From: Prunella strophiata
Taxonomy: Eukaryota > Chordata > Aves > Passeriformes > Prunellidae
Length of the DNA stretch: 64,000 nucleotides
NCBI GenBank assembly: GCA_036583965.1
Contig: JAZBQD010000027.1
Location: 28,155,001-28,219,000 of the forward strand
Reading direction: 5' to 3'
The notes under the pieces are model-generated. The model did no database searches. It was given only the letters and a program-made list of their open reading frames with translations, and was not told where the DNA came from. This document shows positions 49,706-61,797 of this stretch, in pieces (position 1 is the first letter of the stretch; each line of letters begins with the position of its first letter). The translations under genes were made by a program, and so were the position numbers.

Positions 49706-50806
49706 TGTCCAGGAATAGCTACACAAGCCCAGGAAATGTCCCACAGCCTGTGACTGAACGCTCTTCTGGCAGAACAATTTCATTTCAAAGCAGGAGAAAG
49801 GATGCTCTCTTACAGTGCAAAAATGCCCACACATGCAGGTAGCTGGGGATTCAAGAGAACTTTAAAATCCTAATCAGAAACAATGGCTAAGTAGAGCCAA
49901 GACTTCATTTTTTTTTAAATCAAGGCAACTACTTTGATCACAGTGTGTTCAGTCCTACAACACACATGGTACAAGAGCCAGCCCTAATCTGAAATTACTG
50001 TCTTCTTGCCTTCTGCAGCACCAGAAAGAATTTAAACCTCCCATTCAAGCTCCACATTATGCAAGACAGCTGCAAGCCAAGAAGCAGAGCACCTGCAGTT
50101 GTCAATGCAGCAGACTCAGCATCTTGGACAGCTCAGCTAAGGAAGGACAGTCAGAATTTGGACACAAGATGCAGGATTCAATCTGAAAGGCAACTTTTAT
50201 TAAGTGGATCCAAACATGTTCCCATGCAAAGAAAAATTATATATATTACTGGTGTACAGGTGAATATACATTTAAAGCTTTGGGCAAAAATACTACTGGA
50301 CTGCAAAACTTCATTTTACAGAAGCTGTTAATTATTTTTAAAAGTGTGCACAATAGGCACATTTGGCACAAAAGGACCCAACTGTTCAGTAGCCCAAAAT
50401 CTGAGCACATACAGATGCATTCCTGAGTTGAACACCTGGGATTTATCTTAAAAAATGTTTTACTGTCTGCAGAGAGAGCATACATGTCCTTTGCAGTCAG
50501 ACTATCAGGTACTGGATTCAGATCTGGTTTGAGGGAAAAAATGACAACTGCAGCTTACATCTCAAGTTATTGTGACTTTCTCCCTTTCCTGATCCATCCA
50601 CTGATCTGTGATTATTGTCAACTTGCTGGAAATGTTTTCACTGGAAGGGGGAAACAAATAAATTGCAAGCAAGGCTAATGACAAGAGAGAATAAAGTAAG
50701 TCTGAATTAAACTCAGATCAAACCCACTTGGAGCCAAACTCAGGGTGCTCCTCTCTCCTCTCCCTGCTGGGACAGCCCCAGCTTGCTGCTGCTTGCCTTG
50801 AGTGCC

Positions 50807-51484
50807 TGTTCTGGTTTCAACTAGGAGAGAGTTATTTTTCTTCTTAGCAGCTGGCACAGTGACTGTTTTGAATTTATGTTGATAACACACCAATTTTTTG
50901 GCTGTTGCTGAGAGTTTACCCCAAATCAAGGACTTCTGGCTCTCCCATGCTCTGCCAGTGAGCAGGTGCACTGCTGGGAACCTGGACAGCTGACCCAAAC
51001 TGGACAAAGGGATATCCCACACCACACAATGCTGTGTGCAGTACACAAACTGGGGAGAACTGGCCAGGATTGCTTCTTGGGACAGGCTGGGCATCAGTCA
51101 GCAGGTGGGGAGCAACCATACTGTGCATCATTTGTTCCTCTCCTCTCTCTCCTTTTCATTATAATTATTACCACTTTTATAATCATATTTATTTTATTTT
51201 AATTTTAATTTATTTAATTTATTATTTTAATTTATTATTAATTAATACATAAATATTGATATAAATATAAATGTATTAGATATATTTAATATAAATATAT
51301 TAAATTATAATTAATTTTAATTGATTATTTTTTATTTTAATTTATTTTATTTTAATTATTAAACTGTTTTTATTTTACAAGGTGTAATTTTTTTTCTCCA
51401 GTTCTCCTCCCCACTGGTGGGGAGACAGGGCATGAATAAGTGGCTGCATGGTTCTTATTTACTGGATGGGGTTAACCCATGGTA
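50807..51484 (+). mobile_element. Solo LTR with AT-rich expansion
   Basis: It starts TGTTCTGGTTTCAACTAGGA and continues with motifs of a common avian LTR: GTTGATAACACAC, TCAAGGACTT, CCATGCTCTGCCAG, GCTGACCCAAACTGG, AAACTGGGGAGAACTGGCC, GGCTGGGCATCAGTCAGC and ATTAAACTGTTTTTA. It ends near TGGGGTTAACCCATGGTA. Flanks GTGCC and CTGCC form an imperfect 5-bp target duplication. The orientation is opposite to ATF6. The internal part is lost. The region before the ATTAAACTG motif is greatly expanded by AT-rich repeats. Confidence 0.8.
51158..51378. repeat. AT-rich low-complexity tract inside an LTR
   Basis: About 220 bases almost only of A and T, made of TTTTAATT-, TTTAT- and ATAAATAT-type units, lying inside the LTR at 50807-51484. 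Confidence 0.95.
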
Positions 51485-54400
51485 CTGCCCAAGAGCAGAC
51501 AGTGGCAGCTTGATTCACATCTGCAGCCAGAGAGATGCTGCTTCTGAGAGCACAGCAGATGTACAGGAAATTAGCAACAAATCTTTCCTAATTGTGGAAG
51601 TTGCATCAATTACACAGAAATACATCAGAGGACTGGAAAGTCTGGGTTAGAAGTGTTTGTTGTCCCTCAAAGTCTTGGAAAAAGCAACTGACTGTGAGTT
51701 AAGTTTCTGGGGATCTCCTCCTCCCCATCCTTTAGCCTCATATGCTCAGGGTACCTGAATCTCTCTTTAAACCTCTATGAAGTTAACTCCAATGAGATGG
51801 AGGTAATCACCTCCCAAGCAGCAACAAGAAATTATATTTTAGGTCACCATGACTCTGGTCACAGGCAGAAAGCTGTTTTATAAACAGAGGCAGTACTTTT
51901 ACTAAACTGCCTTTGACCTGGTTTTAAAAATATAGGTCTCATTTGCATTGTCAGTAGCTGCTGGGTAAAGCAGCTTTGAAAGCACCTTTCTATGAAACCT
52001 AAAGAACTGAATCCTCTGATTTAATTCCTGAAAGCAGCTTCTCCCTCCTTGCAAATCATGCCAAAGCTGAATAAAAGAATACCTTTATATAAACATCAGC
52101 ACCCACAATGCAAATGCCACTGCCAAAGCCCCAAGAACAGAGCAACACCCGACATAAGGAAAGAAACACACGCAGGTAACACAGAAATAAACACTTCTCA
52201 GTCACCAGTCATTTGCAGTTTTGCCTGAACCCCCAGCTTTACCCAGAGCTCTGCAATGACTTCAGCTCAGAGCTGGGTGGGTCTCTGCACATCCTGGCAG
52301 CAGGGACAGGCTGAGCTCCTGAGCTCTCATGGCTGGACAGTGGTCTGGCACACTCAGGCCATGGCTGGGGCTCCAAAGCCAAGCTGCCTTCTGTTTCCCT
52401 CTAAATGCTGGTGCACAGACAACAAGGTTTTAATATCAGGATGCAGTGGGCTGAATCCTAATTTGATGGCAGCATTTTAAGCTGTGCAATGTGTATTACA
52501 TTACAGCTGCTTGTTGGAAAGATGTTTCTCATTCTGCAGATCCCAGGCCATCTGTATGGCTAAGGATTCATCAACTATTAATAGCTTCTTCTAATTAAAG
52601 AGATATTCAATATAATAATGTTAAAGAAGTTATTGCCTCTGTTAGTAATAATCTCAGTTAAGAGGGTATGAAGATGAAGCTCCCTTTCTTTTTTTTGCCT
52701 ATTGGTTTGTATTTAGCCCAGCCCAATGAGCTTCCTTCTTTTCACATTTGTAGCTAAGTTTCATTTCTAGGTTTCACTTCTAAATCTCAATTCTGAGTCC
52801 AGATTTTTTGCCAAATGTCTGCTCTGTTTGAATTTCTAGTCTTGCTGAGGAAGGCATAAATAAGTTTTTAGAAACAGAGATCATTTTATAAGTGAAAAAG
52901 GACTATAAAAAAAAAAATCAGCATTTTCCCTTAAAAAGAACCCTTCAAACCAAAACAAGAAAACAATCTGATGGAAAATGGTCTTAAAAGCATACATAAA
53001 GCACATGATTAACATGATTAACAGGAGGGTCCCTTCTCCTTCCCTGCTAGCCTCTGGCAATTGTTAGACTCTCCTGAAAGTGCCCTGAACTCCTCAGGCG
53101 GTTTTCCCACCAAGATAATAAAATAAAATGGCTCAAAGAGAGACCTGAGTACTCACAGCCAAAAAACTGGCATGGACAACAGGAACCCTCCTTTCTGGTG
53201 CTGATAAACCATGTGAATGACTCACTGGTCTTTACCCTTAGAAAGTCCTAGCATCTGCTCATGTAGCCAGGGAAGAAAAGAAATCACCCAGTTTTGAACA
53301 GTGTGAGAGTACTACAGTGCTGTACAAGCCATCACACAAGCCACCTGCACTTGTCCATTGTACAGCTGGTAGAAAACAGCAGTTTACACAAAAAAAAAAA
53401 AGCTTTCTTTTGTGACAATAGTTTACTTGGATCCTGCTCTGAAGCCTGAGAATGGATAAACAGAGGTGTAAACTGGTGCATGAGCATCACACTCCTTGTC
53501 CATCTCCTGACTGCATGTGAGTAACTGCCTGTCTGCCACAGCAATTGAATTAGCAAGATCACAGGCACCAGATTAGATAAAAGAGAGGGAAAGGTCAGCT
53601 TTGGGAAGATAAAAACGTGGAGATGCTTGCTTGCATGCCACTCAGAAGACATCAGGCTATTGCTTTCAGGCTGGGCCTGTCTCTCTTCCTGCAGAGTAAT
53701 ATGTTTTCTTCTATCACTACTTGCCAGCTCTCCACCACATTTAGAACATAATAGCTCGAGCAAATAAAAGCCTTTCATCTCCCCACTCACTAAGAGATTA
53801 ATTTTTTCCAGCTTTAGCTGTCTCACAGAGTTGTCTGGGCTCCTTTTAAAACCTACAGAAGGAAAGGCACCTCTGGAAGGAAATCCAGTCCATGCAATGG
53901 TAGGTGTTTGAGATAGGTGGGGAAAAATGAGAAGAGCTTTTTTGCCTCCATTTAGCAGAGAAGGAGCCTTGAGTGGTGCTTGAGGATTTGTGGTGCCTGA
54001 TAGTCCATAAAGTAGCAACAACAATCTGTGAAATTATTTAAGAAAGAAAGCCAGATGCAGAGAAATTAAGAAAGAAATACAGAAGTATGAGAGGAACACT
54101 GCAAATTAAGCAAACCTAAGCCTTTATCAGTGCACCTCTCACCTGACATGTGCCAGCAGCATCTAGAACTACAGTAAAGGCTTTTGCCTTCAACTGTTCT
54201 AATTAGGTACATTTTGCTTGTGGAAGAAGAAGTCTTGAGTTAATTTCAGCATTTTCTACAAACATCCTGCAAAGTATGATGCAACCATATCAGAGAACCA
54301 CAGAAGCTCTGTTTTCATAAATGTGGGTTTTAAAAATGAAATGCCCCATTGACAACATTTCACCAAGCCACTGGAGTTTCCAGCTTTTTTATTTCAAAAT

Positions 54401-57400
54401 ACAGGGGACTTTCAGGTCAAAGAAAGCTCTCCCAGAATTCTAATCACAGAATAAAGATGTGAGGAATGATGCCTGAAAGGTTTTAGATGAGTACATACAT
54501 CAGTGTTCTCTTGGACACTGAGGGTACAAATACTATGGCAAAATAATTGATTTCATTACATGGATAGCATCAATTGCATGGCCACTTTTATAATCACCTA
54601 AATTATGCTTCCATATGAACCCTCCCCTCTTTTCTTACTACTGTACTGGTTTTAATTCCACACAAAACAAGTGAACATCTTGGACTCATGATGACTTCTG
54701 CAAAATATCAGAGGTACTGAGCACCCTGAAGGCACCAATCCAAATCTTCTAGCTGGAGTGCAACTCAACTTCCCATTAACCAGTTTAATACGTGCAGCCA
54801 CTACTCTCTTCATTACCTAACTCATCAACAAAAATACCTTATCAGGCTCTTAATGTGCAGGTCTACAGCAGAGCAAGAGCCTGAGGCTACTTCCTCCTGC
54901 TGGATGTGCTCCCTTTCACTTCTGTTCCCTGCCACCCTCTGAAGCTCTCCTGGCTCTGCAGAGCTACCCCTGACCCACACAAAGGCAGTGTCAACTCCAG
55001 GCAGTCCCCAGGCTGCAGACCATTTCCCCCTGTCCCTCTGATCCCACCCAGATCTGTTTGTAAGCACACCAGGAGCACACACAGCCCTGTAACAACTGCA
55101 CATGCCATTACTGGGAGGGAAACCCAGACCAGGAGCACAGTAACACATCCTCTGATGGGCCAGATTCAACACTGGAACTTCCTACAAGCCCAAGCAGCTG
55201 CACCAAGGCTTTGTCAGGGCATTTGCAATCAGAAAAGGCACTGCAAGCAGCTAGAGGTGATCTGTAACAGAACTGGACAGAAGGTGCCACAGCTGAGGTA
55301 GAGGGTTCTGGCTTTTGTCTTTCAGTCTAGTCTTGTTCTAAGATGCCTGTTTCCTAGGAGAATTAAGGTACTGGAAGTGACTTTTATAAGCAAACAGGTA
55401 AATTCTCAAGTCAGCCATCAAGATTTGGAGAGACTAAGTCATAAGGGTATCAATTTTGATTCACGTGAAGAGGTTCTATTCTGCTGGACAGTGCTGGTTA
55501 GAACTGCCAGGAGAGCAGAGGAGGGGTGGAGTGCTGTAGGGAATTACATGGTCATTATTTGAGAACTTACAGGACTTCAGGTTCTTCTCTCTGGCCTATC
55601 CTGCACTCTTTACAGGCACATGTGTGCATGACAATGAGACTAAGGGACAGACATGCTTTTTACATGCATTTCTTACATCCTTTTGACAAGTGCCATGCTG
55701 TGGGCAATAGCCTCCTCCTGGACTGCCACACCAAGCCAACACCACCCAACTCTACCCTGAAATGGAAATACCCTGTCACAACATTGCTGTTTACCCAGCT
55801 GGCTTCACATCCTTTTTTCAGCATTTGTAGTACCACACCTGTGCTTAGCCTTAACCTAAAGTTTCCTTCTGGTTGTGTAAATGTAGTTCTTTGCACTTTC
55901 TTTTATTCTCCTAGAGCTGCAATTACCTGATTTTGCCAAAATTTTACACCAAGCAACTGCTGCTATTTGTTGCTTTTCTCCAGATGACAGCAAGTTTATG
56001 TCTAGTTTCGTTTTTGTACATGTTTCTCTATGCTGGCACTTTATAAACTGAGTGGGAAGTAGGAAAGGAAACTTCATGCCTGGATTCTATGCAGCATCTC
56101 TGCTGCCTGCTGGAGAGTTAAGGCTAACAGCAAATGCCAAACATATGGACCAGCAAAAGTAAAAAGAAATCCACAGTGCTATTTCCCTGATGTCAAGGAG
56201 ATGCCCTTCTGGAGATGCTGGTCCCAGATCACCTGAGACAGCAGTTTGGTTTCTTCTCAGCCACTTTTTCCAGCAGTCACCTGCCCACTGATTACCTACT
56301 GAGTTCCTGATGAAAAACTGCAGGTCTGAGTGCTCAGGACTCAGAGAGGAGAGGAGAAGAGCTCCACACTGATTTCCTAGAAAGGAGATTAAACAAGGGC
56401 TTCCCAGATGCTAACAAGTGACTCAACCTAAGAATCTCCACGCTGAGGAACAGCTTGGGAATGTGCACTTCTAGAGTCTCAGAGGAGAGCATTGTTTAAC
56501 ACACAGGAGGCTGGCAGGACTCAGATCCTGTGCACCTCCCCACACAGCTCAGACCACTTTCCTCATACTGGATATAACCCTCTTTGAGACAGCATGACAC
56601 TTCCAACCTTGTTTTGGATAGTCCAAAAACCAAGGAACAATAACAATCACTTGTGCAATACTTGGTGGCCCTTGGCCAAGCAGCTCCAAGTGAAGTGGCC
56701 CATGGCATTTAGCAGGCAGGCCACTCCTCCCCAGCATCCTCATGCTGCAACACACTGCTCGAGCTGTGCACACGTGCCTCCTGCACAGCTTTGCCTTCTC
56801 TCCATGAAAAACACTTTCAAGTGCCAGAATTATTCACAGGCACATTTTAACATTTGCAATCAAAACACAAAGAGGATTTCCTGAACAGTGGTTTCCAGTG
56901 TGAAGGATCCCTTAGCTTAGCCCACGGCATTCTGAATTCTTAATCACTAACTCAAAGCCTGACAGTCTCTATCAAATGTGCTGGCAAACCTGGAGTTTAT
57001 CCAGCTGCAGGGTGAGGAGCAAGCCATGCCAGGCATGAGGCAAAATGATCTCTTCTCACACCCATCACCATTCCAGTAGATAGACCACAAACAACTAGGA
57101 GACCCAGAAGCTGAAAACAAGTTTTATGTTCCACTTTCAAGCAGTTTCAAAGCCAGTTTAAAGATAAAAATGTACAGTGAATTATATCACACCTCTTGTC
57201 CTAGGAGTGTCAGTTATTTAAAAATAAAACCTGGAAGCTGCAAGAGTTCTGTTCAGTCCAGTGGGAGGTGATGATAATCTGCACACACTCATAACAGCAC
57301 CTGGGCTCTTACTTCATAAAATAAGCTTTGTGTGCTGTCCAGCTAAAAATCTGGCAGAAGGATTAATTCCAATTGGAAGCAAATAACTTCATCTGACCAG

Positions 57401-60400
57401 AATTAACTCTAAATATGTGCCTAAGATTTTAAATAATGGTCTCAAATGTAATACTGTAATGATGAATATTTGCTAAAAGGTAGGACACTAATGAAACCAT
57501 ACCCATCTCTATTCTGCATGCTTTACTTTTATATAGACTGTAGAGTGTCAGATATAAAAACAGAAAATGAACAGAAAAATATCACTAGTCTGAAGCTGTG
57601 GAAGTGTAAAGCTCAACTAAGAAAGCAAGCATGGATACTTTAAAGTGCTCTCTGCATGTACTGTCATTCAAGGCAAACAAAGTATCATGAAGGTCATTTT
57701 TTCAAGCAGTTCATTCCTGCCAGATCCAAGTCAGTGTCTTACTGGCTACTGCAGTTCCAGAGGTGAAGGTATCATTTATATCTCTGTACAGTTAGGGCTC
57801 AGTCAGCATTGATCCCATAATTAAATACTGCTACAGATCATAAGCAAGAGCCCATCATTTCCTTCTGGGAACTGTTCAGAATAATCTGAGTAAAATTTTC
57901 TTCAATGAATACCATACTGTCACTAAAGAAGGATGTATTATTATCTGGCATAAGTAAAGTATTATTAATGCATTATTGAACTTGAGTTATTTCCTGAAGG
58001 AAGGGAACTGTTTCAGAGCTCCATATTTTCACCACCTGCTCTGATTGAACACAAATTAATTGTCTGTGGACAAACTTGTGCTCCTGCTCACTTTGCTGGT
58101 AGCAATTGTCTGTTTTGTACTCTTATTAGTGCTGTTCTGTACTCCCATTAAGTGAGACTACTGCTGTCATTCCTTTACTGAGACAATTCCCACTGTATAA
58201 TCACATCTTCCTCCCACGCTTCCCAATTATACTTCCCTAGCCTATGTCCACACCAATTTCATAAGCAGTGGGTCTTCTACAGAGGTTTTCCAAACCCAAC
58301 AATCTTCCTTTCCTTCTTGCCCACAGCTCTCTGTCTCTCAAGCATGCAGCACATTTTAAATACATGTATGCTATTACTGGTCACGTCTCCCTGCAACCAC
58401 TTTGGGTTCTGGAGACATTTCTTGCAGCATGTTTTATTTTCACTATAATTATCTGCTGTGTATGTTGTCCTTCCAAATAGTAGTTTAAAAATAACAAACT
58501 ATTAGTTAGATCTGGGATGTGTACAGAAATTCAGTGATGGCATGAATATGATTCATGAAGTTCCAGCAACCATGGAGAAGACAAATGAATCAAGACTACA
58601 CACACAAAATCCAAGAGGAGCTTTTGCTTCATGCCAGACATATTTGAGTTGACTTTCCTGCCTCTGCTTATACATCTGTCCTCAACACCACATTGATTCT
58701 CAACTTTATTTGAAGGACAGTGGGGTTCAAAGGGACCCAAGGAGATAAAAATCAGAGTGACTAAGACTTTGCTTCCAAAATGCCTTGGGATAGATTCCCA
58801 AGTAGGAGCAGCTCTCCAAGCAGGAGCTAAGAACAGAACAAAGGAAACAAAACCCCACTTGCTGGGACAGGCATTACTTCCCTTCTCAGAAACACCATTC
58901 TGGAATACTGTTCTGGTCCCTCCTACCCCTTGTTTGCACCTGGTTGAGCCAGGAGGCTGCAGGAGATGCAGCACTGCAGCTGCCACTCGTGGCTGCTCCT
59001 CTCTGGCTTCCACCCCCACACATCTGGGATGTCTCACTGCCTGCTCCTTCTCTTCCCCCTCCTATCAGGCTGCTTGTTCTCCACAGCACACACACAGCTC
59101 TTTGCTGCTTCAGCCCCCCAAAAGATGTCCTCAGTGACAAAGGATGACACAGTCAGGTTTTCTGGAAAATAAGAGAAGGTGTTGACAGATCCACTTTTTA
59201 AAGAACTACTGGCCTTTAGCTGCAAACCTGAATTAACTTCTTTTGAGCATCCTTGTACCTAACTTGCAGCTGTGTTGTTGGCATACACAAGTATTTTGAG
59301 AATCCCAGGACAGAGGTGAGGCCATTTGTGTTCTATAGACAAAAATTATAGACTTCATTTTAGATTATTAGATTTCCCTCTGGAGGTTTTTAGACTAAGC
59401 TCTAAGATGCTACCAAAAGCAACATCTTCCCCAGCTGAGTAACAGAAAGAGCACAGAGAAACCTTCTCCCCACCACCTCTCTGTCCCTTTGAAAGTCACC
59501 TCTACCTCCTCCCCACCTACCTGAAATAATCCATATCAGAAAGGAAGACAGTTAAAGAAACACCAGCAAGAAAGCTTGCTTCATTTTTTTCATATGAACA
59601 CTGGGGGTTTGGAAGGAGAAAATTCCCTGACACAGAAAGAATCCAAAGTCTGGCCAGAAAAGAGGGAATTTGTAACAAAGAATACAACCAGCCAGACTTA
59701 ATTTTCACTATCGACACTTAGATGGAAACAGGAGGTTTTCATAATGGATTTTCAAATGTGAAAGTCAAATACAGCTGTAGCTTGACAGAGGCTGACTCAC
59801 TGAGCTTCAGGGCATGCTGAAGCACAATCACACATACTGTATGCTTCCTCAAATTCTCTCAGAGAGACAAGAATCAGCCTCACAGAGAAGACAGGCTAAA
59901 GGGTGACCTTGCTTTGAAAAGGACATTCAATATTATCATGAATACTATGCCCTAAGCCTCAGTTCTTTTACCACATATTATTCTCAGCATACTTATAAAA
60001 TATGGGACAAGATCTAAAAATCCTACAATCCTGGGATAAAGTAGCCTTTTTCCTCTGAACAGCTACTAAGGTCAGGCTTCACAGGAAAAAGGGCAGTTTG
60101 TAAAGTCTTTCAAAAATCTGCATGTTGCAAATCCACAAGACTCAAACATAACAGAACAGCTGCTATCTCTAGGGGCAGCAGGACTGTGTGAGTCTGATCA
60201 ATTCATCTGAATGAAACACCAAATTACACATCCCAGTCTGCAGAAATCCACAAAAAAGTCAACAGCAGAAAACTCCATGTTCAGTAAAAACCACCCATTG
60301 TCAAGTGCAATAAAGTAGGACAAAAATATATGTTAGGACTGAATTTCTGGCTGTGAAACATCAACTGAAGCCAACTTCCTCTAAAGCATTTTCCCTGCAG

Positions 60401-60560
60401 GATGTTGATGGCATCAGGAGTGCAGTGAATTGGAAGCTGCCTCATGCTCTCTGATACATTCAAATTATTGTTCCAAGCAGTGTATGCAGCACAGCAAACT
60501 GCTGCTGCACAAGCATGTCAAAGCCAGGCTTTATAATCTTTTGCTTCCTGAAAGTAAGAG

Positions 60561-60600
60561 ATCATCCCAAATACAATTATATCATCTCAAATACAATTAG
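60561..60600. repeat. Tandem duplication, 20 bp x 2
   Basis: Two adjacent 20-base copies of the type ATCATCCCAAATACAATTAT, differing at two positions. Confidence 0.9.
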
Positions 60601-61760
60601 CACAGCACAGGCTTATTACAAACAGAAGTACATTTTAACCTAGACATTTTTCTTCCTAGCAAACAAAGAACAAAAGTTCTGATTGAACTTTGGCTTAATA
60701 TTTTCAGCAAAAACTTGTTTGCAGAACTTGAAAAGCTGTTAAATGCTTACTGCAGATGTTGGCTTATAAGACCAGAAATTTACTTTCACAATAAGAGGTT
60801 TCCCTGATGCTCTATGGTTTATGGCACTGAAGCAGAAATTTATAAAGCAAATTCCTGGTCTTAAAGAAGTTGGTAAAGGCTTTGCCATTAATTCCCATAG
60901 AGCCAGCATCACTCTTGCTCTAAGAAACAGAAACCATTTAATATCTACTTTTTACTGCATTCTACTGTTAGATACTCTATATGCACTGCAATAAATGCAA
61001 GTGGTAAACTTTGATATTAGGAGACATTTCTGCTTTGAAATAGAGAAAGTAGTGAGAGGAAATGCCAGAAGTTGTCTGAATTTCCCAAGTGAATTAAACT
61101 TTAAACTGTGTTTTCCTTAAGAACAGTAATTACATTCTTACCCTAAAAAATGTCACTGTCCTTAAATAAGCCTGCAGAGCTGTCATCAAAGGGTCACAGA
61201 GTGAACCTTCCAGGATGGAGAAATCCACTGCTTAATGACTCCAAGTTGTGGGGACTCTGATCCTAACCACAAAAGGGTGGAATGATCTGAAGCAGCATTT
61301 GCAGGCCAAAGTAAATTGGAGGGGATTTGTTTTCTCCAATGATTTACTTAATTACTTTTCAAATTAAGCTAGCTATTCAGGTAATTCTAGAAACAACTGC
61401 AAGGCCTGAGTACTGTGTGGCAAACCAGATGTGAGCTCTGCCAGAGAGCTGTGTGGGTGCCAGGCTCACACAGAGGCAGCCAGGTGTCTCTTCCCTGCTG
61501 ACAGAGCACCTCAGATCCACCAGCTGGGGTTTTGTATCCACTGGGCTTTTAGGACACATCAAGTAGACTTGTATCACAGACATTCACAGAGCAGAAATCA
61601 AGGGGGCTGGCAGAGCAGCAGACTCTTCTTGTTTAAAATGACATTACAGATTCCCCTGATAATAGCAACAAATTAATTTCTTTAGACCCTGAGTAAAAGC
61701 CCTGCTTCTTCTGTGGACTTAGCTGATCCAAATGCTACTTTATTTTCCTCTCTCCTCTTT

Positions 61761-61797
61761 AAAAAGAAAAAAAAAAAAAAAACAACAAAAAAAAAAC
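61761..61797. repeat. A-rich tract
   Basis: Nearly pure A run with isolated G and C. No adjoining retrosequence is recognised, so a poly(A) tail of a retrocopy is not supported. Confidence 0.85.

Noticed and set aside
59517..59717. Possible ATF6 exon with a GTAGGT donor on -
   Set aside because: The reading (LTVFLSDMDYFR) is not ATF6 sequence and the acceptor side is weak.
61761..61797. Poly(A) tail of a processed pseudogene
   Set aside because: Neither side carries recognisable coding sequence or a target duplication.
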